This document shows positions 52,664 to 63,093 of a stretch of 64,000 nucleotides of DNA, in pieces (position 1 is the stretch's first letter; every line of letters starts with the position of its first letter). The DNA is from Guyparkeria sp016278265 (GTDB taxonomy: Bacteria; Pseudomonadota; Gammaproteobacteria; Halothiobacillales; Halothiobacillaceae): assembly GCF_044582145.1 (NCBI RefSeq), contig NZ_JBDODO010000003.1; one strand, written 5' to 3'. A program made the position numbers and the translations under genes. The notes beneath the pieces were generated by a model that worked only from the letters and a program-made list of their open reading frames with translations, had not been told where the DNA came from and did not search any database.

Positions 52664-53404
52664 TCAGGTCAGCCATTGTTCAAGCGCCGGCATCGCCTCG
52701 TGGCGGGTCATGTCGAAATGGATCGGCGTGACCGAAACCCAACCGGCCGACAAGGCGTGAAAGTCGGTGCCCTCGACGGCGTCCTCGGCCTCGCCGGCCG
52801 CCCCGATCCAGACGATCTCGCGTCCCCGCGGATCGTTCTCCCTGACCAACTGGCCAGAGGGATGCCGCCGCCCCAGGCGCGTGGCGCGCACCCCGCCAAT
52901 CTGATCGAGTGGCGCGTCCGGCACATTGACGTTGAGCAAGGTATAGGCCGGCAACGGGTGATTGCCGAGCCGACCGATCAGCCACTCGACCCAGTGGGCA
53001 GCGGAATCGAGGTACTTGGGAGCGAACGACTGGCAGGAGATCGCGATGGCGGGCAGGCCCAGCGCCCGCCCCTCGCTGGCCGCGGCAACCGTACCGGAAT
53101 ACAGCACGTCATCACCGAGGTTGGCACCGTGATTGATACCGGAGACCACCAGGTCGGGCATTTCGGGCAGCAGCCCCTTGATGCCGAGGTGCACGCAATC
53201 CGAGGGGGTACCGTCGATCACCCAGAGCCGCTCTTCGAGCTGGCGCGGACGCAAGGGACGGGAGAGCGTCAGGCTGTTGGACGCCCCGCTGCGGTCGCGG
53301 TCCGGGGCGACGATGGTCACGGTGGCAAAGCGGGCCAGTCGCTCGGCCAGCACATTCAGGCCGGGGGAGAGGTAACCGTCGTCGTTGCTCAGAAGGATAT
53401 GCAT
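52664..53404 (-). CDS. surE: 5'/3'-nucleotidase SurE
   Basis: A 246-residue phosphatase. The N-terminus ILLSNDDGYLSPGLNVL carries the metal-binding Asp pair and Asn; SGINHGANLGDDVLYSGTVA near 95-114 supplies further ligands. It dephosphorylates nucleoside monophosphates and is a stationary-phase survival factor. First gene of the surE-pcm-yqaA-nlpD-rpoS block. Confidence 0.96.
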   Translation of the reverse strand: MHILLSNDDGYLSPGLNVLAERLARFATVTIVAPDRDRSGASNSLTLSRPLRPRQLEERLWVIDGTPSDCVHLGIKGLLPEMPDLVVSGINHGANLGDDVLYSGTVAAASEGRALGLPAIAISCQSFAPKYLDSAAHWVEWLIGRLGNHPLPAYTLLNVNVPDAPLDQIGGVRATRLGRRHPSGQLVRENDPRGREIVWIGAAGEAEDAVEGTDFHALSAGWVSVTPIHFDMTRHEAMPALEQWLT

Positions 53405-53519
53405 CGATTACTCGTTTCAATTCGCAGGGCCATAAAGGACCCTAAGGATACCCTCTGCCGACCGCCAATTCAGTAACCAACCATGGTCGTGCGCCCTGAC
53501 GGGAGGCTATGATGTCCCC

Positions 53520-54068
53520 ATGAGTGACGAGCCACGCATCGACCCAGAAGATCGCGCGCTGTTCCTCGACGCCGTCGGCCCCGTCGAACGCGTCGAGGAC
53601 GAACGCGTCGAGCCCGTGCGGCCGCGCGTCAGCGCCCACCCCCGCCGGGAGCCGGGTTTCGACGAGATGGTCGACGCGTTTGCCGTCAGCGATCTCGCCG
53701 ACGCCCCCGAGCAAGGCGAACAGGTGCAATACGTCCGCCCCGGTGTGCAGAAGACCATCCTGCGCAAGCTCAAGCGAGGCGGCTACAGCGTCTCGGCGTC
53801 ACTCGACCTACATGGCCTGACCGTCGATCGCGCCCGTAACGAGGTGGCCGCCTTCATCCGCAGCGAACGCGGCGAGATGCGTCGTTGCGTGCGCATCGTG
53901 CACGGCAAGGGTTATCGGTCCGCGGACGCTCAGCCGGTACTCAAGACCCTGCTCAATCGCTGGCTGCCCCAGCGTGACGATGTGGTCGCCTTCTGTTCGG
54001 CCCCGCCACACGACGGCGGCACCGGTGCGCTCTATGTCCTGCTGCGACGCCTAAGCCCGGGCGACTGA
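53520..54068 (+). CDS. Smr domain protein
   Basis: A 182-residue protein. Residues 1-75 are acidic and variable; the Smr domain spans about 92-175 with LDLHGLTVDRAR (DLHG 96-99), RIVHGKGYRS (HGKG 128-131) and GTGALYVLLRR, the usual three motifs. Stand-alone Smr proteins can be ribosome-associated endonucleases (SmrB) or DNA nicking enzymes; which applies here is unknown. It is divergent from surE. Confidence 0.88.
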   Translation: MSDEPRIDPEDRALFLDAVGPVERVEDERVEPVRPRVSAHPRREPGFDEMVDAFAVSDLADAPEQGEQVQYVRPGVQKTILRKLKRGGYSVSASLDLHGLTVDRARNEVAAFIRSERGEMRRCVRIVHGKGYRSADAQPVLKTLLNRWLPQRDDVVAFCSAPPHDGGTGALYVLLRRLSPGD

Positions 54069-54074
54069 GACTCC

Positions 54075-54569
54075 CTAGCGCGATCGATCGACGCTGAACG
54101 GCAGCCGCACCAGGTACGCCCCCGCCGTACTGTGGATGCTCAGATTGGCGCGCCAGTCGCTGCGATCGGTGGTGCAGACCGGCAGGATGATCTCCTCGCG
54201 GTACGTGCCGTCGGCCAATCGATCCAACCGGTAAGCGTTGATCCCCATATCCATGCCGATCATCTCGAAGTCCACCCGGATCTCGCCGACGGCTTTTGCC
54301 GCCTCGCCCTGCGGCACGACCCAGATGACCGCCTTCTCCAGTGGTACCACCGCCTCGGGCATGCGGACGAGGAACGATCCCAGGCCGTCTATCTCGATCT
54401 CGCAGCCTTCGCCCTTGAGCTGGCAACCGGTCGGTGCCGGCACCTCGGTCAGCGGGCCGGTCATCGGTGTGTCGGTGGTCAGCTTCCCCGGCGCTCGCCC
54501 CCACAGATAGGTCAGCACGCCCAGGATTAGAAGCGTGGCCACCATCCATTTCGCCTGTTTCATACTCAT
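54075..54569 (-). CDS. Unknown exported protein with Cys and Met motifs
   Basis: A 164-residue protein with one N-terminal helix (8-24) and a periplasmic part. It has Cys49 and Cys56 in CQLKGEGC, a MIGMDM cluster at 103-108 and Cys132 in LPVCTTDRSDWRA. The Met/Cys pattern around EMIGMDMG recalls FixH/YtkA-like and copper-handling small exported domains, but I cannot assign a family. The start at 54569 is set by GGGGAG seven bases upstream. It is 28 bases downstream of the Nudix/ThiE-like gene. Confidence 0.72.
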   Translation of the reverse strand: MSMKQAKWMVATLLILGVLTYLWGRAPGKLTTDTPMTGPLTEVPAPTGCQLKGEGCEIEIDGLGSFLVRMPEAVVPLEKAVIWVVPQGEAAKAVGEIRVDFEMIGMDMGINAYRLDRLADGTYREEIILPVCTTDRSDWRANLSIHSTAGAYLVRLPFSVDRSR

Positions 54570-54597
54570 CCGTTTCTCCCCTGTGCGCGGATCAGGC

Positions 54598-55581
54598 TTA
54601 CCAGAACGCCGAGATCGCGGCCACGCCGAACCCGCCACGCCGCCAGACGCGCGTCAGGTCGTCGGGACCCACCCCGCCGAGGGCGTAGACCGGCATGGAG
54701 GCGGCCGCCGCGAGCCCCGCGAACGCGGCCCAGCCCATGCCCGACACGCCCGGATGCGTCGCGGTTTGTCGTAGCGGCGACACGGTGACCAGGTCGACGG
54801 CCAATTCGACGGCTCGCTCGAGGGTAGTGTGATCGTGCACCGCCGCGCTCACCAGGTGACCGCGCGCCTGCTTTTCCCGTACATCTTCGGCGGCCATCGA
54901 CAGCAGCCGGCCGTGATTGAGGTGCAGACCGACGCGCGGGTCCAGTCCCTCAGGCCACGACCGATCACCGGGCGGGTTGACCACGGGCCAATGTCCGGCT
55001 GCCAGCACGGCCCGGGCCAACGCCGGCCACGGTAGATCGGCGTTGGCGGCGGCACTACCGGGACGCAGGTTGACCAGCATCGGCGCGGGCAGAGAATGCA
55101 GGCGCGATTCGATGCCTGCCTGCCAGGCGGTGAGCCCGTCAGCGCCAAGCGGCGGCGTAATGGCAAGGCAACGCGGCAGGACCAGCGCGTTGACCAGCCC
55201 GCGGTTGGCCGGCGGCATCGCGGCCAGCCAGTCACCCCGAGCATCCCGATCAAGCGGTTCGGCAAGCAGCACCTGCCCTTCGACCGAGCGGGGTCGTCCC
55301 GTCCAGGCGGTGACCTCGAAGCCGATCAGTCGCAGATGGCGATCGGGATAATCCCAGTTAAGCGTGATCACCCGTCGGGCGCGCTGCACCCGGATGCCGA
55401 TCTCCTCGTCGAGCTCACGCACGAGCGCGGCCCGCGCGGTTTCGCCATCGAGGCGCTTGCCACCGGGGAAGGCGCGCAACCCGGCGAGGTGCTTGTCGTT
55501 GGGGCGAACCTCCGCCCAGACGTGACCGTCCGGCTCACGCAAGAGCCCCAGGACAATATCGGTCCGTGGCCGGTCCACCAC
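54598..55581 (-). CDS. Nudix hydrolase fused to ThiE-like domain (MutT/thiamine-phosphate-synthase-like)
   Basis: A 327-residue two-domain protein. Residues 1-135 form a Nudix domain with the complete box GKRLDGETARAALVRELDEE, then IGI (40-62). Residues about 145-327 resemble thiamine phosphate synthase, with LHLNHGRLLS near 220, TLERAVELAVDLVTVSPLRQ near 255-275 and YALGGVGPDDL near 300. Known gammaproteobacterial MutT proteins with this tail sit by argJ, as here. The start is a GTG at 55581, three to five bases after the argJ stop; no strong ribosome site is present, so translation may be coupled. Whether the second domain makes thiamine phosphate is doubtful. Confidence 0.82.
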   Translation of the reverse strand: MVDRPRTDIVLGLLREPDGHVWAEVRPNDKHLAGLRAFPGGKRLDGETARAALVRELDEEIGIRVQRARRVITLNWDYPDRHLRLIGFEVTAWTGRPRSVEGQVLLAEPLDRDARGDWLAAMPPANRGLVNALVLPRCLAITPPLGADGLTAWQAGIESRLHSLPAPMLVNLRPGSAAANADLPWPALARAVLAAGHWPVVNPPGDRSWPEGLDPRVGLHLNHGRLLSMAAEDVREKQARGHLVSAAVHDHTTLERAVELAVDLVTVSPLRQTATHPGVSGMGWAAFAGLAAAASMPVYALGGVGPDDLTRVWRRGGFGVAAISAFW

Positions 55582-55583
55582 GA

Positions 55584-56813
55584 TCAGGAGCGGTACTCGG
55601 CGTTGATCTTGACGTAGTCGTAGGAGAAGTCGCAGGTCCAGACCTGATCGACGGCCGAGCCGCGACCAAGATCGATATGCATGGTGATCTCGGGCTCGGC
55701 CATCACCGCGGCCGCCTCCGCCTCGACGTAATCCGGGTCGCGCCCGCCATCGACCACTACGCGCACGTCGCCCAACCACAGGCTGACATTGCCAACGTCG
55801 AGGTCGTCGATGCCGGCATAACCGACGGCCGCGAGAATCCGCCCGAGATTCGGGTCGGAGGCAAACAGCGCGGTCTTGACCAGCGGGCTGTGCGCGATGG
55901 CCTTGCCCACCAGACGACACTCGGCCCGGTCGCGCCCGCCGCTGACCTCGATGGTGACGAACTTGGTCGCCCCCTCGCCGTCACGCGCCAGGGCCTGAGC
56001 GAGGAAGACTGACACCTCGGCGACGGCATCGCGCAACGGCGCGTAGTTCGGGTCGTCGGTACTGGTGACCTCGAGGCTACCCTCGCGACCGTTGGCAATC
56101 AGCATGAAGGCATCGTTGGTGGAGGTATCGCCGTCGACGGTCACTCGATTGAAGCTTTCCTGGGTGACATCGTCGAGCATCGCCTGCAGCACCGGCTTGG
56201 GCACCTGGGCGTCGATCCCCATGTAGCCGAGCATGGTCGCCATGTTGGGGTGGATCATCCCGGATCCCTTGGCGATGCCGGTGATGGTCACCGAGGCCCC
56301 GCCGATCACTCGGGTCAGCGAGCGCCCCTTGGGGATGGTATCGGTGGTCATGATCGCCGAGGCGGCGCGCAGCCAGTTGTCCTCGACGGCCTCGGCAACC
56401 GCCGCCGGCAGCGCGGCAATGATCTTCTCCGACGGCAGGGTCTCCATGATCACGCCGGTGGAGAACGGCCAGACGGCCCGATCATCACACCCTAGGCGGT
56501 GGGCGAGCGTGTGACAGACGGACTCGGCACGGGCCATACCATCGGCCCCGGTGCCGGCGTTGGCATTGCCGGTATTGATCACGAGCGCCCGCGGGGCGAC
56601 GTCACTTTCACGGCGATCGCGACACATGATGACCGGGGCCGCGCAGTAGCGGTTCTGCGTGAACACGCCGGCCATGGTTGCGCCTTCGGGCAAGAGCATC
56701 ACGGCCAGATCATCCCGATTGGCCTTGCGCACGCCGGCCTGGGTGATCCCGATGCGAATGCCGGGAATGGGCTGCAATTCCCCGGCTGCCGGGGCGGTCA
56801 AACCAACGCTCAT
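55584..56813 (-). CDS. argJ: Glutamate N-acetyltransferase/amino-acid acetyltransferase ArgJ
   Basis: A 409-residue enzyme. The self-cleavage motif KGSGMIHPNMATMLGYM near 187-203 contains the ATM site where Thr becomes the nucleophile of the beta chain. It transfers acetyl from acetylornithine to glutamate in the cyclic arginine pathway. The start at 56813 has AGGAG upstream. It lies downstream of the DUF945 gene and upstream of the Nudix/ThiE-like gene. Confidence 0.95.
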   Translation of the reverse strand: MSVGLTAPAAGELQPIPGIRIGITQAGVRKANRDDLAVMLLPEGATMAGVFTQNRYCAAPVIMCRDRRESDVAPRALVINTGNANAGTGADGMARAESVCHTLAHRLGCDDRAVWPFSTGVIMETLPSEKIIAALPAAVAEAVEDNWLRAASAIMTTDTIPKGRSLTRVIGGASVTITGIAKGSGMIHPNMATMLGYMGIDAQVPKPVLQAMLDDVTQESFNRVTVDGDTSTNDAFMLIANGREGSLEVTSTDDPNYAPLRDAVAEVSVFLAQALARDGEGATKFVTIEVSGGRDRAECRLVGKAIAHSPLVKTALFASDPNLGRILAAVGYAGIDDLDVGNVSLWLGDVRVVVDGGRDPDYVEAEAAAVMAEPEITMHIDLGRGSAVDQVWTCDFSYDYVKINAEYRS

Positions 56814-56841
56814 GCTGTGTTCTCCTGACTCACTGCGCCGC

Positions 56842-58164
56842 TTAACTACCAAAGGCCATGTTCAGCAACTGGTTGGCCGAGGTGCCATTGAGCTGGAGAT
56901 TCCCCTGTCGAAAGTCGACGGTGGTCGTGACCACGCCGTCCTCGACGCTGACCCAACCCTGGGCGACCAACGGGGCAAGCTGCTCCTCGACGAGGCCGAC
57001 GCGCTGCCCGCGCGCCGCCGCCGACTTCTCAAGCAGGGCGAGCGGCATCTCGAGGCTGCCCTCGATCACCAAGGCACTGACCATCGCCATCCACATCATC
57101 GGGTTGGGCTCGCCCTCACTCACGCCGGCCGGCAGTTCGGCGGCAATTGTGATCGCGGTGTCGCCCTCGGCGGTGGTGGCGCGCAACGGCTCGATGGCAA
57201 TACGCGGCCCGTGGCTCATCAGGGCGGGCAATTCGGCGACCACGGCATCGGTGAGGGCCTGATCGATCGACGCGCCACGTGCCGTGAGCTCCTGCAGGGT
57301 TTCCATGCGCTCGACCAGCGCGCGCACCGCGGCAGCATCGAGCCGATCAACAGCAAGCCGCATCTCGGCATCACGGAACGTTTCGTCTTCGATGACCGCC
57401 TCACCGACCTCGTAGGCAACGGCGAAGCCCCACTGATCCTCGTCACGCGCCGAATCGAACCGCAGGACGAAATCCTCGACCTGACCCTGCCCGCTCGCCT
57501 CGGCAATTTCGAGGTGATCAATCTCGAAACGACCGTCACTGTCCCAGACAAAGCCATCCTCGGCGACCTGCCCGGAGGCAATCAGGCGAATCCCCTCGGT
57601 GACCACGGCCGAGCCGGACTCGACGCCCTCGGCCGTGTCGTCAACGGCCAGCCGCGCGCCCTCGAGGCGATAGTCGAAGTGACCACTGGCCGTCGTGTCG
57701 AGTTCGATGTCCGCCCCGGAGAAGTCGACACCATCACGCTCGATCGCCGGGATGCGGCCGGTCGAATGACTGGCGCCGGTCGGGTAGAGCGCGGTATCGA
57801 GGGTGAACTCGGCATCGTCACCGAACACCTCGGCCAGCTGATCACGCAGCTCGGGGTTGGTCGGCTCCCAGGTGGTGTGAACGGTGGCATACCGCCCGTC
57901 AATGCCGGGCATCTGGTCGATGCGATGCGTGAGCGTCAAGCGCACCGGCTCCTGCTCGGGCAGGCGCAGCAGCAACTCGGACTCGGCCGTGGACTCGAGA
58001 TAACCACGCTGGTAGTCGGTCACCTCCAGTTCGATTGCATCACGCGTGCCCGGGAAACCCTCGATCTCGGCCAAGGTACGTTCCATCACATGGCCCGTAA
58101 CGAACGGGGCGGCCGCAAGGATGGCCGCGACCACGACCACCACGGCAAGAATCAGACGTTTCAT
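56842..58164 (-). CDS. DUF945 (YdgA-like) protein
   Basis: A 440-residue protein with an N-terminal hydrophobic helix (5-25), probably an anchor. The region following it (VMERTLAEIEGFPG, then ELEVTDYQRGYLESTAESEL) is the DUF945 start; the remainder alternates beta strands and charged helices. E. coli YdgA is the known member, of unknown function, linked to the envelope. The start at 58164 is fixed by AGGAG seven bases upstream. It lies between secA and argJ, 28 bases before the latter. Confidence 0.82.
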   Translation of the reverse strand: MKRLILAVVVVVAAILAAAPFVTGHVMERTLAEIEGFPGTRDAIELEVTDYQRGYLESTAESELLLRLPEQEPVRLTLTHRIDQMPGIDGRYATVHTTWEPTNPELRDQLAEVFGDDAEFTLDTALYPTGASHSTGRIPAIERDGVDFSGADIELDTTASGHFDYRLEGARLAVDDTAEGVESGSAVVTEGIRLIASGQVAEDGFVWDSDGRFEIDHLEIAEASGQGQVEDFVLRFDSARDEDQWGFAVAYEVGEAVIEDETFRDAEMRLAVDRLDAAAVRALVERMETLQELTARGASIDQALTDAVVAELPALMSHGPRIAIEPLRATTAEGDTAITIAAELPAGVSEGEPNPMMWMAMVSALVIEGSLEMPLALLEKSAAARGQRVGLVEEQLAPLVAQGWVSVEDGVVTTTVDFRQGNLQLNGTSANQLLNMAFGS

Positions 58165-58210
58165 TCCCTGTCTCCTGATCAGACTGTTTCGGGGCGGGTA
58201 GCAGCCGCCC

Positions 58211-61009
<2,799 letters not shown>

Positions 61010-61262
61010 GTCCTATCCCGTGTTTCGACAAACCACGCCGATACGGCGCGCGAAAAGGAAGGAACCACCGAGTTCGTCAAGCGCCCCGGCGGCCGCGAGA
61101 AACGCGACCGGCCTGAGGGCCCGCCGGACCGAAAAAGTGGCGGACCGAATCCGCGGGCAGTTCCTTGGCAAATGCGCTGAATCTTACGGCAGATGCGTGG
61201 ATAATGATAGGCGGCGGGCCATGCCTCACGCCCGTCACAACCCCGTCACGAAAGGCCGCGCG

Positions 61263-61715
61263 ATGAATCTGGAACGCTACCGCCTGAACAACCCCACACT
61301 GGCCGGCATTCTCGACCGGGTGGCACTGATCCGGGGCTACCAGGCCATCGTCGATGGACTGGTGCCGAGCCGCTCGGGAATGAGCGTGCAGGTGCTCAAT
61401 GTCAATGAACAGACGCTGACCATCGGCGTGCCCAGCGCGGCGGTCGCCAGCCGGCTGCGTTTCGAGGCCCCCGACCTGCTTGCGCGGCTGCACAAGGCGC
61501 TCGAGGCACACCCCGGCGCGCCGCGACCGGCGGGCATTCGAGTGCGGATCACCTCGAGCCGGGCCCCGGCGAGGCCCAAACCTCGTGACCGTGATCGACC
61601 GGCCTCGCAAGCGGGCAGCCAGGCACTGCACTACTTGGCCGAGGCGCAACCGGGGAGTGACCTCGCGCGGGCATTGGAGCGGCTTTCTCGGGCGCTCAAG
61701 CCGCCACAGGACTGA
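61263..61715 (+). CDS. dciA: DciA (DUF721) replicative helicase loader
   Basis: A 150-residue protein. Residues about 10-85 match DUF721: a helix-rich KH-like fold with LTIGVPSAAVASRLRFEAPD (near 50-70). DciA loads DnaB helicase in bacteria without DnaC. The last 65 residues are Arg/Pro-rich. AAAGG lies 7 bases before the ATG. It stands divergently from secA and in the same neighbourhood as lpxC, its standard location in Pseudomonas and relatives. No dnaC is present in the window. Confidence 0.88.
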   Translation: MNLERYRLNNPTLAGILDRVALIRGYQAIVDGLVPSRSGMSVQVLNVNEQTLTIGVPSAAVASRLRFEAPDLLARLHKALEAHPGAPRPAGIRVRITSSRAPARPKPRDRDRPASQAGSQALHYLAEAQPGSDLARALERLSRALKPPQD

Positions 61716-61782
61716 TCCACTGCGGCAACGGGCGCGCGCGGCCGCCCTGCCCCCGCGGGACGGTAGTCAAGGCAGACGGCGT

Positions 61783-62340
61783 TCAGAGCATCTGCGGCAA
61801 GAACTGCTCACTGCGATCGACGGTCTGGCCGGAGACCATGAACACGCCATCACCGGTGTAGTGAAGGGTCTCGGGGCAAACCGGCTCGGGGGCGACGCGG
61901 GCGCGGACGACCTCGAAGACAAAGAAGTTGTAATCCTCCACCAGACGATCGTCGACCAGCCGGCATTCGAAATGGGCATGGCATTCGGCCAGACAGGGCG
62001 CGGACACCGCCTGCCCCGGTTCGGCGGTCAGCTTGAAACGCTCGAACTTGTCGAGCGCCTCACCGCTGGTGTTACCGATGCCGATGACCTCGTCGATCAG
62101 ATCCGTCGTCGGCAGGTTGATCACGCACTCGCCCGAGCGGCGGACCAGGTCGAAACTGTGGTTGCCCGCAGAGATCACGCAGCCGACCAGCGACGGCGAG
62201 AACGCCATCACCGTATGCCAGCCCATGGTCATGATGTCGCGCTCGCCATCACAGGCCGAGGAGACCAGTACCACCGGACCGGGTTCGAGGTAGCGGCGGA
62301 CCTTTTCCACCGGGAAATCGACTTTCTGCTGCCGGCTCAT
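61783..62340 (-). CDS. Flavin reductase-like (FMN-binding split barrel) protein
   Basis: A 185-residue flavin-reductase domain protein. Conserved parts are PGPVVLVSSACDGERDIMTM near 20-39, NHSFDLVRRSGECVINLPT near 60-78 and FVFEVVRARVAP near 140. It resembles stand-alone members used as flavin reductases. Electron donor and partner are unknown. Located between dciA and the receiver protein on the opposite strand to dciA. Confidence 0.83.
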   Translation of the reverse strand: MSRQQKVDFPVEKVRRYLEPGPVVLVSSACDGERDIMTMGWHTVMAFSPSLVGCVISAGNHSFDLVRRSGECVINLPTTDLIDEVIGIGNTSGEALDKFERFKLTAEPGQAVSAPCLAECHAHFECRLVDDRLVEDYNFFVFEVVRARVAPEPVCPETLHYTGDGVFMVSGQTVDRSEQFLPQML

Positions 62341-62393
62341 GCCCGGAGCTTAGATCAGGCCCGAGGCGCATGCGCCACGCCCGCCCGAGACCT

Positions 62394-62897
62394 TCAGAGG
62401 GTGTTCCAGTCGAAGGCCGAGGGCTGGGATCGGGCCGGCAGCCGCCCGTTGCGCACCAGCCCCTCGATACGGGTGAAGACGTCGGCGCGGCCAAAGGGCT
62501 TTTTCATGAAATCGTCAGAGCCGAGTCGGTCGAGCACCATGCGCGCCATCGACTGCTCGTCGCCGCTGATCATGATGACGGGCACCTCGGCGGTCGCCGG
62601 GTCCTGACGCAGGCGGCGCAGGGCGGCAAAGCCGTTCATGCCGGGAAGCAGGATATCGAGGAAGATCAGGTCCGGCGGATACTGGCGCGCCAGCTGCAGA
62701 CCGGATTCGGCATCGCCGGCGGCGATCGGTTCATACTCGTTCTGACTGAGCATCCGGCTCAGGATCTTGACCACGGTCTTGGAGTCATCGATCACCAAGA
62801 TGCGGCATCCTCGCGGCGCCTCGTAACGGCGCCCGCGACGACGATCCCCAGACTTTCCCAGCCCCAACAGGCCGCTCATGCGACGCATGTAGCCCAT
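62394..62897 (-). CDS. Response regulator receiver protein with basic N-terminal extension
   Basis: A 167-residue single-receiver protein. A 30-residue N-terminal extension (MGYMRRMSGLLGLGKSGDRR...) precedes the receiver, which carries the acidic pair Asp37-Asp38, the phospho-acceptor Asp81 (FLDILLPGMNG) and the Thr/Lys switch region MISGDE. No output domain follows; the tail is short. It resembles PilG/PilH-type proteins but the kinase is not adjacent. AAGGAG precedes the ATG at 62897. Its partner and pathway are unknown. Confidence 0.85.
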   Translation of the reverse strand: MGYMRRMSGLLGLGKSGDRRRGRRYEAPRGCRILVIDDSKTVVKILSRMLSQNEYEPIAAGDAESGLQLARQYPPDLIFLDILLPGMNGFAALRRLRQDPATAEVPVIMISGDEQSMARMVLDRLGSDDFMKKPFGRADVFTRIEGLVRNGRLPARSQPSAFDWNTL

Positions 62898-63033
62898 GTC
62901 ACTTCTCCTTGTGGTTAGATGATCGCACCAGCCTTGCCGACCGGCACGCGCTCGACCATCCTGTCGAAACGAGTCGGCAGTGTTACCCAAGCCGATCGCG
63001 CTGTCCACCCGGCAACCTGCGTCAATGGACAGC

Positions 63034-63066
63034 AAAAAGAAGACCCGGCGCATGGCCAGGTCTTCT
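63034..63066 (-). terminator. Terminator of lpxC
   Basis: On the minus strand, an 8-bp perfect stem (63066-63059 with 63045-63038) with an imperfect inner stem is followed by a T5 run at 63038-63034, 28 bases past the lpxC stop. Confidence 0.9.
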
Positions 63067-63093
63067 CGTTTACTCAACCGACTTCCGCTGTTC

